Shown here in pieces: positions 1 through 10,924 of a stretch of DNA of 64,000 bases (positions are counted from its first letter, which is position 1; each line of letters opens with the position of its first letter). Origin of the DNA: Liolophura sinensis (Eukaryota > Mollusca > Polyplacophora > Chitonida > Chitonidae); assembly GCF_032854445.1 (NCBI RefSeq), contig NC_088302.1, forward strand, positions 30,907,979 to 30,971,978, in the 5' to 3' direction. The notes beneath the pieces are model-generated. The model had not been told where the DNA came from, made no database searches, and worked only from the letters and a program-made list of their open reading frames with translations. The position numbers were made by a program, and so were the translations under genes.

Positions 1-1375
1 CGGGTTCACCAAACCTGTATGTACTGGCAAGCTAAAAGCTAACATGGCGTGAGATACGACCGGTTATATTAGCCCTAGTCAAGATGGATATATAAGAAGT
101 CTTTACAGTAACAATTAGTAACAATATACCCACAAGCCCACCCACGGGGAACGTTGCGATCGTCTTACACTAGTCTTTATATCGACACATACATTAATTG
201 AATACATCATTCTTTTTGACCTCGAAAAACGTTAGGTCAGTTATCTCGCGCTGAACAACTGAGATCGCAAGTTCAAATCCAGCTCTCGCTGTTCGGGCTG
301 CGGTTTTCGTCAGGACTTTCTTCAGTTACCAGGTGAGGGGCGGTGGTTTTTCCTCTGGTTTCCGTTTCCTTGAACTGAACTTAAACTTACGGGGATCTCA
401 TTGGTGAAAGGCTGTAGGGAAATTGTGGTGCGCTAGCATGCTGATCACTGGATCACAGAGGACTCTCCGTCATGAATGAAGCTTTTTGTTTTTTTTGAGT
501 ATTGCATAAACCGTCATTAAAATAATAAACTTCTTCGAAACACTTTTCCAAGTGTTGTGTTTTACTTTGTACAGGTCTATATACATACTGAACTTTCTCT
601 GAACTGATATCATAAGTACTTGTGCGTAAAACTATAAATTTATAATCCTATGGACCGACTGTTGGGGAGCTAAATAGAGTACAAATATTATAGCTTACAA
701 CACTAAATCCTGGCGCGCACTATAAACAACAACGGTATTTATCGTAGTGTTTTTATGCATTTAACACCTCAGTTAACAACAGTGGACTGTTTACACATCT
801 ACACATAACACGTTGTTAGACATGTATGCGGAGAATATGCCAAACTGAAAACAAGGGACAAAAGGTAACGATGTGAGTTTAGTCTGCCACTTATATTAGT
901 CTCAGCTTTATTATACGGCACTGTTTTTATTTACATTTTCATTTGCAGGTGGTATTTGTCTGAAAGTATATACATGTAGGTATATATAGGCTTTATACCT
1001 GTGGCTGAATTAAAGCCACGCATTGTCTCGGACAAGGGAGATTAGTGTGTTACTAGGTGAGTTTAGAACTACAATATAGAATAGGTAAGGAACTCGTGTA
1101 TGTACGTGCCTGGTCCACTCCAGGTGTCGGGTTATACAGACTATATTACAGCAGTGCTAGGTGTGTAGGCCTTACAAAGGAAGAGCCACCGCCAGCAGCA
1201 CCAGTTGGTTTATACCTTTAGCACGCCTATTTTCGGTCGTGCTGTTTTTAGCCACACGCGTATGCGGTATATACGGTACCAGAACTGCGCATCTTACAGC
1301 TTATGTATAGTTCGTGTACTAACTCTGTGTAGATACTCAGTCCTGGTAGAAGCTTGACCCCTTCAAAGTTCGAAC
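1..1375. other. Non-coding left flank, upstream of the 158-aa gene
   Basis: No convincing coding frame is visible. The stretch is AT-rich except for a SINE-like fragment around 240-430. The last few hundred bases should hold the promoter of the gene starting at 1376, but I see no clear TATA box or initiator that I would commit to. Confidence 0.5.
240..430 (+). repeat. Divergent tRNA-headed SINE fragment
   Basis: A box-B-like stretch (AGTTCAAATCCAGC) is followed about 90 bases later by TTTTCCTCTGGTTTCCG. This resembles the CCTCC-rich central core of SINE family A elsewhere in the window. No poly(A)/AAAT tail or target duplication was found, so it is an old fragment. Confidence 0.35.
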
Positions 1376-1852
1376 ATGGCAACCACTTCGCCCTTCACGG
1401 TGTCCGCTACGGAGGCCAATAGACTCGTCCAGCAGTGCAATAAGGACGACAATCACCGACACTGCTACCTGCTGCAGGTAAGCTTCCAGCCCGTATACGG
1501 CGACGTGGAAATCCCCCAGTCTGTCTACAAGAAGCTCCCGCGGCTGGTGAATGGAATTCCCCTTGGGGCGGGCAGGATGACCCGACAGGACGTGTGCGGG
1601 ATACGCTGGAGGTACCTGGAAGGAAACGCTCAAAGATCGCTGTGTTTTGTGTCTAATCCGATGATACAAGAAGACGCTGAAGAGACGCGCCGGCTGTTGA
1701 AAGACCAGCTGATTTTACAGTCACAACAGCTGTTCGGTGAGATCACCGTGAAAACGAACGTAATTCTCTCGCAGTGTTTGCACTTCGACCAGGACTTCTT
1801 CGTCAACGATATTGCGCTGTGCTTGAACGAAGGACTTCATTTTTTAGATTGA
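1376..1852 (+). CDS. Uncharacterised single-exon protein, 158 aa
   Basis: I do not recognise the family. The frame opens at an ATG (AACATGGCA, a good Kozak context with A at -3 and G at +4) and runs 158 codons to TGA. G or C is strongly preferred at third codon positions (runs such as AAG GAC GAC AAT CAC CGA CAC TGC TAC CTG), whereas the flanking DNA is AT-rich; this is the main reason to call it real. The protein has no signal peptide or membrane segment. It looks like a soluble mixed alpha/beta protein with an acidic/Arg helix around residues 98-115 (EDAEETRRLLKDQLILQSQQ) and a hydrophobic acidic C-terminus (ALCLNEGLHFLD). One caution: CTGCAG|GTAAGC near 1474 is a strong splice-donor match inside the frame. 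The true gene could therefore be a first exon of about 33 codons spliced to something further right; the long open frame and codon bias past that point argue against this. Confidence 0.6.
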   Translation: MATTSPFTVSATEANRLVQQCNKDDNHRHCYLLQVSFQPVYGDVEIPQSVYKKLPRLVNGIPLGAGRMTRQDVCGIRWRYLEGNAQRSLCFVSNPMIQEDAEETRRLLKDQLILQSQQLFGEITVKTNVILSQCLHFDQDFFVNDIALCLNEGLHFLD

Positions 1853-4639
1853 CGACGGATATGTAATTAGGAAAAATGATTATTATTTTTTTTTTAAATT
1901 TTTTCAGTATTATTATTTTTTTTTCTGTTGTCAACGTTTGGGAAAATAGTAAAGTTTAGCCGGCCAAGTGTAGTCGACAAAAGGAAGCGTGGAGAGCTAT
2001 TTAAATGAAACTGCCACCCGAGGTGGACAATTTGGGCCTCTGAACTCCTGACGTTTTTGTATATATATATATACCAGAGAGTTTTATTTGAAAGCTGTTG
2101 AAGTTTGTGTGATTTATAGTGAGCCCATATCGCCTGTGATACTGAATTATTATATGGGACCTCTTAACAAAAAGACTTATCCAGTCGAATCCCGGTTAGG
2201 TTCAACTTTTAATAGCCACATGTACAAACCATCAACACCAATGGAGAACGCATGTGCAGTAGATAAAGCCTGCGTGTATACAACATCAATGTACTGACAA
2301 TATGTACAACTACACAGCTGCATATGAAATAACTTGTGAGAAGAAAAAAAAACTCTCTTGAAGTAATTCGGTGTTAAAATGTGCGAAATTACGTGAACGT
2401 GATTTCACCGCGAGCTGCAGTTTCATGAAGGAAGTGCCCAGGGGAAAACAGCCTCAGGTATTGCGCTATATACAGACCCCTACCCAAGACTGTAGTGTAT
2501 GTTGAGTGCCGATGTGGGTAAAGATATACCTACAACAGTCTTAACATGTGTATACATACACTGTAGGTATATATATGTGTGTGAATTGGGTCTACACGAT
2601 TCAGTCTCCTGTGCATTATGTTCGGAGCCCTTACCTGCGAATTGAGACTTTGCCAAGATTTTCCAATTTGCCTATATATCTTTTTCAGCAGTCCTATCAA
2701 GTTTCCAGAGTGCAGAGTGATGTTCACGTAAATGTATTTTTTACAAATTAAAACTTTGAACGTACTTGCAAGAAACTGATGCGCCAGTTCATAGCGTGTG
2801 CAGAGTCTGCATGGTGGACATGACGTTTCAGTGTTTGGTAAAAAGCGAATCTCATCAACTGTGCTGCTCAGTCTAAATATAAGGACGTAGAGGTGCCGAG
2901 GGACTGAAACTTTTATATTGTTTTTCAAGAACAAACACAATTTATCGGTGATCTTGACAGGTAAATAAGTTGAAACGAAGCTGTGACAATTTGGGTTAAT
3001 ATTCATCCAGCGACAGACGATATTTGTGTGGTCATTCCCAGACATGTGTGTTCACCCTATATAATTTGCCAGGCTGTGAGAAATCATATGTACGCATGAC
3101 CGGGAGAACGATAGGAGGACGTCATAACGATGTATTAAAGATGGGTGGAACGTCTTGTTGGCATGGTTTTCAAGTCTGTTGGGAATGTATGGTGGCCTAA
3201 AAGGGCCATATAGTTATTGTTTCCTGTTATGCCAACACAAATAATGAGAGGTTTCTTTAATCTGTTTAATTAAGTCTCGGTTTTAAGGCTCCTGTTGTCG
3301 TGAAACTTAAGCAATTAAAATTATCATCTGACCTGATCAACCTCATTATTTATCTACCATTTACAGACATTTCTAAGATCCTGTAAAGCGAATGTAGAGA
3401 GGGCGCATGTGCTGTACAGAGTATGGCTATATCTATGGAATCGGATTCACAAGCATGCGCACTTTTAACCATAATTCCATCTCCCTGTTGCCCTTTTCCT
3501 TTATTGTGTTGGCATTTATAAACGGATAGATAGCGATGGTCTTTCGTGGCTACGATGGGGTTGTTGAAAGGATAACTATTTGCATATGATATAAGATCAT
3601 ACGTCATAATGCATCATATAGATCTGTAAGTAAATCACGAAATCCACTGATATAGCTGGAGTGGAACGAAAGGAATAGCCATGCAGACAAAAAATTATTG
3701 CTGCCATTTTTTCTCTTAGCATGCGCCGAATATTGGAACTCCTCTTGTTGGAACAGGCGCTTTGATGCAGTAAGTTGTTTTAGTCTTGCATTTCTCTGTG
3801 AGATCGCGCACTGACATTTTAATGTTATACGCACATTAAACTGGTGTGTATTAGTTAGCTCCCTTGCTGGGAATTTCCTCACCCTTTTGCCCATTCCATA
3901 ATACCACCCCCACCCCAGTGATCTTCAATCATTCCCCTGTGTTTACCTGTCTACACTGTACAAACGTACAGTGTGTCTTTTTCCATATAGAACCCAGATT
4001 TTATACATTGTATATTATAAAGATACGTACCACGCAGGTGCATAATTATTTATATGTATAAATGACAGTGTTGCAAATAAATTATTTGTCTGCGATTTGT
4101 TGATTTTTAAATGTTATATCCCCTATTGGTGTTCTATTTATTCATTCATATATGTCGTGTGAGGAGTTACATGAACCCACTTTTTGCGCTTCACTGATTG
4201 AATGGGTATACACTTTCCCGGGGTAAAGTAATTCCCTTGTAATGACGTCTTATAGGCAAACTGGTGACGTAGTACTCATGTATACACCCCCCCCCCCCCC
4301 CAAAAAAAAAAAAAAGCAAAAAAAAAAAACAAAACAACAAAACAATGGTCAATCCAGCTTGGACCCGAGTCGGCATTGTCGGGGAAATGGTATCCCGTTA
4401 ATTGTCACGCCACCACTTGAACGAGCATGGATGAAAGTGGCGAGCCTAAATATTGTCACGTGACGGACAACCACTATCAGAAGTCTTGAGTCGTATACGG
4501 GATATGGCAATCAAATGCAGGCTTATGGACGGAATAGTTTATATGCGTCATTCTTGCCACACAATAGTGTATAATATGTAATATTTTTGCGTTAATTATA
4601 ATATAAAAGACTATACAGTATAGAGGGCAATACCAGCGC
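1853..4639. other. Intergenic, no supported gene
   Basis: The 3' side of the 158-aa gene begins with T-rich runs (1885-1930). A 171-codon frame on the - strand (2530-3045) lacks codon bias and was not accepted. Apart from AT-rich microsatellites and the C/A homopolymers at 4266-4345 I see no structure. Confidence 0.45.
4266..4345. repeat. Poly(C)-poly(A) homopolymer block
   Basis: A run of about 16 C is followed immediately by about 14 A, then A-rich sequence interrupted by single C/G. It is a simple-sequence tract, and the run lengths may be unreliable in an assembly. A second C-rich tract lies at about 4718-4746. Confidence 0.85.
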
Positions 4640-5040
4640 AGCGACGGCAGTGTGATAGTTAGCAAGTGGTCACAGGTGACTGGTGAAATACTGCCACTTG
4701 TCAATTTACCTCAATTTCCCCCCCCCCTCCCCCCCCCCCCCCCCGGGGCCCGGTCATGACTAGGGAATTCGTAGATTTCCTTATTCTCCTGGGGTCTTGG
4801 TGACGGTAAGTGGTTGACAACGCTTGTTTGACAGTTTGCACAGCCTAACGGCTATAGTTAGCAAGTAGTCCAACGTTACTGTTGAAATACGCCCTCTTGT
4901 CAATTTACCTCAGTTTTTATTTTGTACACGCCCGGCCTGTACAAAATTTTGTTCCTTGGCTTGGAAATTAGTAGATTTCCTGGGGTCTTGGTGACGGTAA
5001 GCGGTTGACAACGCTTGTTCAACCGTTTGTGCAGCCAACA
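4640..5040. repeat. Imperfect tandem duplication of a ~200-bp unit
   Basis: Two diverged copies lie head to tail. Each contains GTTAGCAAGT, then CTTGTCAATTTACCTCA, then GTAGATTTCCT, then GGGGTCTTGGTGACGGTAAG, then GTTGACAACGCTTGTT. A poly(C) tract interrupts the first copy. A diverged piece (CTCTTGTCAATTTACATCA) recurs near 11,810 and a relative of the GGTCTTGGTG part recurs near 16,957. The unit is thus probably an interspersed repeat inserted or copied twice here. Confidence 0.65.
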
Positions 5041-6790
5041 TTCGTTCAAGACCACTTGTCTTCCACAAAAGTGGTAAACATATCTGTACATCACACGTGC
5101 GAAAGTACTTCAGTAACTTCCTGAAGGTTGGCAGTTTAACCCGGCTACCCCGGTTTCCTCCATCAAGGCAACTGGTAACAGTATGGCGATAAATTTTTCA
5201 GAAGATTGGCTATTTAATAGTTTTCCAGAGCATCACATCTAGACTCTTCCAGAGCACCTGAGCTGCAACCTTTCTTAAACTTTCTCATAGTAGCAATCCT
5301 TCTATGAAACTCGCTTCAAGAAGTAAAGAGGACCTCTTCCAAACACGGTACCCGGAAGACCCTAGAAAATCTACTTGAGTTGAGGTACCGGTAGACCCTA
5401 GGGAATCTACTTGATTTGAGGTCAGCATGCCTTTGAGTAAACTTTATCTAGGTAATCAGGTTATCTTTCCGTAGGACTTTCAGTTAGACGGGCGTAAATG
5501 AAGGGCCATTCGGTACGGCACACCTTGGGGACAAAAAGATCAGTCAGTGCAACACAGTTAAATGAAGCTGAAAAAGTCACTCACTGTACATTTCAGCAAG
5601 TTGAAGCATTGCGCATCTTTTATTTTCCCTCTTGCAATTAGACAGTCAATCAAAAAATCGTTATAGTGTCTCAAATAGACCAGAAGAACCGAGGGATTTT
5701 TGTGCTCAGATAAATCAGGAGATCTTTCAGTTCAGCTCAGTTGGACGAGAGTTAAAAATCTTTCAGTACGCCTCATCAAGATACCAGGATAAGTTGTACT
5801 TCGTCGCGCATCTGACAGATTTGACATCAACTAGTTTTGATTTTAGCTAGATTAGCAATGCGAGGAACGAAATGAATCTCTGGACATAGTACTATAGTAT
5901 TTGGATGTACGACCGCTAACATGTATAGAAATCACGTGGATCTGAAGGTTTCGTTCATACTGAACCTCTTCTAGACCACTGACGTGTAATAAATTGCTAT
6001 TAACATCAACGCATTTGTTTTACCTAATCCTGCTTAAGCCCTGGTGTTACGGGGTGAATAAGTTTATACCACTTAAACATTTACCTAAACAGTTAGTGTA
6101 CAAACCTAACTAGGTAAGACAAGTGCCCGGATTTCATTGGTTACGTCTAACCATATCCCAACCATCAGTGATGTCGCGGTTCTGGTTTTACCTCTGCGCT
6201 ATAGTCCTTTATTTGGTAGGTACATATATAAAAGAATGAAAAAGACAATATAGGTACACAGACTTCAAGGAAAAACCTTAAATAGGAAGAGAAAAACATT
6301 TTTTTTATAAAACACACCTAATTTTATTACAAAATATTTATCGCAAGCTTAGGCCTTTGTATATGCCGAATTTTAATTCATTCTGTCTGAAATTTCACAC
6401 ACAAATGTTCCAAAAATAAAATTAACAAACGTTTATAAATTTTCTACAAAACAGCATGTTTTTGAATATTTAAAAGTTAGTGTTTCCACTAAAGAGAGTT
6501 CAAATCAAATATACATGTGTTGTAAATGTACACAGATTACCGGTAAAATATTAATCAAAGATGCTTGAAAAGGCTTCGTTCGTCTGGAAAAAAAAGGAAA
6601 ACATTTTTATATTCAACTATAATTATTTCTGTCATTCTGTTATACACACATATATCTATGTATCATACATTTACATGCGGCTTGAGATTAAGAGCTATAT
6701 GGCAAAACAAATATTGGTACCAAGATCGACTCTCCAAAATGAGGAGATACATATTTAGAACATTTTAAACCCTTCCACGCGGGACGCAAC
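5041..6790. other. Intergenic, no supported gene
   Basis: It contains a short direct duplication (5347-5425) and AT-rich DNA. A 72-codon open frame at about 5632-5850 (+) follows an acceptor-like CAATTAG, but it has no partner exon that I can identify. Confidence 0.4.
5347..5425. repeat. Two-copy ~37-bp direct repeat
   Basis: GAAGACCCTAGAAAATCTAC and its near copy GTAGACCCTAGGGAATCTAC occur in tandem, each followed by TTGA(G/T)TTGAGGT. This is a simple local duplication. Confidence 0.7.
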
Positions 6791-6807
6791 ATGGAATTAA
6801 CAGTTTT

Positions 6808-7010
6808 TACCTCCTCCAAGGAAGACATTTTTTTTTACTGGCGTTTATTTGTTTGTCCATCAATAACTTTACCAGAAAGTTATGGATGTATTCTGATGAC
6901 ATTTTTACACAGTTTACTCTGGCGTTTTGCGTGACCTGGATCCGGATACAGGAATTATACAAGCGATTGTTTAACTTTGCGAGAAATGACACAAATGTAT
7001 ATTATTGTGA
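6808..7010 (+). repeat. Interspersed repeat, 'CCTCCAAGGAAGACATTT' type
   Basis: The segment starts with CCTCCTCCAAGGAAGACATT. It continues with TTTGTTTGTCCATCAATAAC and then GTGACCTGGATCCGGATACA, an arrangement I recall as a frequent interspersed repeat in mollusc genomes, possibly a MITE. Only one copy is seen here, so family and ends are uncertain. Confidence 0.45.
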
Positions 7011-7996
7011 TTTTTATTGTAGTAAGGGATCTTTAACCGCTGCTCTCTTTTTGTGAGCTCTATAGTGAATACATTAGCCGATGCCCTTACTGTGACTTGT
7101 TCCGTCTGGTCGGCTAGCTCCCATGCACAGAGACTCTGCTCTCTTGACAGCTTTGTCTCTGGGATCGACCATACTCTCCACAGTAGTGGTCAGCTCAGAG
7201 GATGTCATGTGACAAGACCTTCCTGCATTGGCCGTTAGAGTGACCTCCCCTGTGTAGACACTCACACATCTCATGTGGCACGAACCCTGGCATACAATAC
7301 TCTTCGAGATACAAGTATCAGTATCAGGTTCCTAGAGGTAAATCAGTTAACAGCATTGTTTAAATATTCCCATTTATATTCCCATGTATATTTCCATATA
7401 GTCGTAACGCTGTTCTCATTTTAACACTGGTTTTCTTTTTGCTACATATACATGTATGCGAATGCCCTGTAATTTCAAACCAATTAAGTCTCTCGGTTTT
7501 CCACACTCGCAACGGGGTACATTTCAGACGTCATCTGCCTTCCTGGAAAAAATTATTTCCCATCTATTTAACAAAGTTTCTTAACCGACCCAGGACAATG
7601 ACAAGGAACTACTCAAGCTTGAAAGCAATTATTTCATTACTTTTCGATATATTGCGTATGGATACGTCATAGGCAGACGGATGAGAGTTTGCCGACGGCA
7701 ACCATTTTGGATCACGAAACGCACCCCCATACAACTGTTGTCGCAACAGTGACAAGGCACTTTCCAAGTTTGAAAGCCATGTCCTGAATTACTTTTCTAT
7801 ATCGCGTTCACAGTCCATTGGGACACCCAGGCAGAAGGACGGGCGTTTCCAAGCATTCCTAGTCTCCCTTCTATTTTCGTGAATGGAGACAACATGGAAG
7901 ATCCGAAAGAAGTATTTACCGTTATAATATCCGGAGAGTGCAGGTTGTCTGAATGGAAGACGGGGATGATGACGTCATCGCACCGTGACTCAGTTA
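7011..7996. other. Intergenic, downstream of the candidate small - strand gene
   Basis: If the candidate gene ending at 7997 is real, its 3' untranslated region lies here. No other coding signal stands out. Confidence 0.35.
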
Positions 7997-8047
7997 CTAC
8001 CCGTTTCCCGCCACAGATCTCCGTTTGTTCGGGATCAAAACGTCTGT
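7997..8047 (-). CDS. Candidate gene, terminal coding exon
   Basis: The acceptor TATATTTTAG| is followed in phase 0 by 16 codons (TDVLIPNKRRSVAGNG) and TAG. Another frame is open across the same DNA, so this terminal exon is the least certain of the four. Confidence 0.33.
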   Translation of the reverse strand, partial: TDVLIPNKRRSVAGNG

Positions 8048-10893
8048 CTAAAATATAAAATCGTATACTCTCTTTATATTCTAAGACAGGCCCTGATGGC
8101 CCTGTTGGTAGAGCGTCCTCTTCGGGGGCGGTAGATCCAGGGTCAATCCTGGGTAGGGTCACACCTAAGACCTTAAAAGAGGAAGTTGTAGCTTCCACGC
8201 TTGGCGTTCAACATTAAGGGGATAGTGCAACGACTGGTTGACTCATATCAGTATAATGGCTCGGGTGGGGCAGTTTACCTATTTTCGGTAAGTCGTCTCA
8301 GTGAAGCAGCACTAGATAAAAGAGCGATCGAAATCCGTCCGGCAACAAGGAGGCACATTACACGTATATGCACCCTAAGGACTTCTTCCTCGTCATATGA
8401 CTGAAAAATGTTAAGTCGGACGTTAAACCTTAAGCATTCACTCACTTTTTATATTCAAAACAACGTTTCATTTGCTTGCTTTTAGACTACAATTTGGTGC
8501 TTAATATATGGGCCTACCGTATCTCCGGTTATCTATTTTATATGAGGACCTTGATTGTCTTGTAAGTTGCTTTCGTGCCAACCATGGTAGTTTACAATAA
8601 ATGAATGAATCTGCAAGCAATAAATATGGTGGACTAAAATAAGAAGACAAATAGTCGTCCATTTCAACGACACATGCTTAATTCCTTACCAGTCGGCAAG
8701 CAACCGTGTTCCTTCTCCTTCGCACGTGAAGTTAACCCCCCAAACTTATTTTTCTCCCGCTGTCGTCGCACTTTGAATTTGGCTAGAAACTGAAAAACAA
8801 ATGTTCAAAGTTGAAGCAGCGGCCGGGTTAAAAGTCTATGACAACTTGACGCAATGCATCGATTTTGGTGGGTTAAAGTTAATAACAGCAGCCGGGCAGA
8901 CAGAAACTTAACAGACATGGATTTGTACTACAAGTTGGTCAAATTAACTGCCACTGATATATTTTGATATGTTTTTTTTTTTTTTTTTTTTTAGCTTTCC
9001 TTCACAATTCATTCTCCCTTAAACGATAATCCCAGGTCATACAGAAACGTTTCAAATTCTACAATATTTCTTCCCGCTTGTCGGGGGATTTAATAGGACA
9101 AGTGCCGGTTGGCCCGATGTCAGTATACTGTGTGATGGGAATTCGTGTCTTTTGAATCCTTAAATAAATTACGTTCCATTCGCCAATAAAGCTGACGGCG
9201 CCTCACTCAACCGTTTCACTATATGAACACGACGAAGGTGTTCGGAAAATTCCAGCTGTAGTCAGTTATTTATACATATATAGCAGTAATTAAGTAAGCC
9301 GAAAGTTTTTTTTCATATACAAAGTGGGTGGCTACGATCAACAGTCACGACATGACAAAACAATACAGACAACGTTAAACCTGTTCAAGCAAGCCAGAAA
9401 ATCAAGCGGTCCTTTTTCACAATGGCATATCTGCACGTTTGTAAGCATATTCGGTAGACCTACCCTTGAGAGCCGTCCCTTCCGTTTTGTGTGAAGTGGT
9501 TGAGATGTTGGTAGCGGCCAGGCTATTGGGCCCGAGATGGTCTGAGTTTCATTCTCCACGATTCTGTACACGTCCTCACAAAAGTCCGCGCCGTGCTCCA
9601 ATAAGACAGTGTCTTCAATACAGAACCGTTAATCATATATTTATTTCAGTCTTACATAACGCTGATCATGCAGGCTTATGGATGGAGGAAACTGGAGTAT
9701 ACGGGAGGAAAACTACTGTTTGTCTCTATGTATAGGTACCTGTCAAACCTCGTGACTTAAAAACCAAATAGCGAGTTCTGGGTTCGAACCAACGGTCTCA
9801 TAAGTCAGGCGCTTATCGGCTGCGGGGCAAAAACGTCGAACATAGCGATATTTCAAGAACAAAAACTCATCAAAAACAGCTCTGTATTATTTACTAAGAT
9901 AGAGCTTCGGAGGCGAACGACTGTACAACGACTGGCTGACCCGTATCAGTATAATGGCTCGGGTGGAGCAGCTTACTTGCCTTAGGTAAGTCGTCTCATT
10001 GAAGCAGCACTATAGATGAAAGAAATGTGGGAATTCGTCCTGCAACAAGGAGGCACGTTACATGCACTCTAAGGGTATACGTGGCCCCGGGGTAAACCAC
10101 GTCATGTTGGCAAGTAACTGACGAAACGTGTGTCACATCGTTAAGAGATCTTTCACCAACTTCATGTTAGACTACTCGAATTAACGGACTACTTATATTA
10201 ACGAACTACGAGCCCTGTCGACTTCTTGAAATGAATGGAGGGGTCAAATCTTAAACTACCAATCAGACTGGTCGATTCAAGACACAACAGTCTCCAATGT
10301 AATGTAATCCCCTGCTATTTTTAGATATGTTTTGTTTTGTTTTTCAGAGAAAGGTGGCGGATGCACACTAGGCAAAAGTAGTGAAAAGTCGTGTTTCACT
10401 GGCTTCTGTCTGCGTGGGTTTGATCACTGTCAGCTGTTTGTCAGTTTTGTGAAAATTTTTATGGATCTACCCCTATCAAAAATTTTCACTGGAGTTGTCT
10501 CAGGGAACGATGGCTATGATTTCGCAGATTTAGGGACAATGTTGTGAGACAAACGTGGACATGTAAGTAAATAGGAAATTAATTGTGCGGCAAATAGCCT
10601 GAAGTGACATACAAAACAATAACAGAGGACCTAGCTTCGTTTGCCAAAATACCGAAAAAAGAATTCGACTGGATGAACGACGGACGAGCTGGGAATGGCT
10701 GTCACTTCAGACATGGTGAGCGTCAAGTCAGGGCCGGAGAGGCAACTAGATCTGACTTTTGTGAGATTGGCAATGTACGCGTCTGGAAGCTCACCACTTG
10801 CACTGTCGTCGTAGTACCAGGAATCGAAGAAGTCCATGTCGCTGCTACAGGCAGAGGAACTGTGGGATACGTCATTAGTCACCTTAACAACAA

Positions 10894-10924
<31 letters not shown>

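Noticed and set aside
2530-3045. 171-codon frame on the - strand
   Set aside because: No codon bias, no recognisable motif, and no matching splice partners; it is likely a chance open frame.
5632-5850. 72-codon + strand frame with plausible composition
   Set aside because: No start context, partner exon or family resemblance; left as intergenic.
7797-8198. 133-codon frame on the - strand
   Set aside because: Its N-terminal third lies inside the head of a SINE and the rest lacks splice or codon support in that frame; only the small segment 7997-8047 was used, in a different frame.
10332-10547. 71-codon + strand frame after a strong TTTTTCAG acceptor-like site
   Set aside because: No partner exons; it overlaps the intron/3' side of the - strand candidate gene and shows no recognisable motif.
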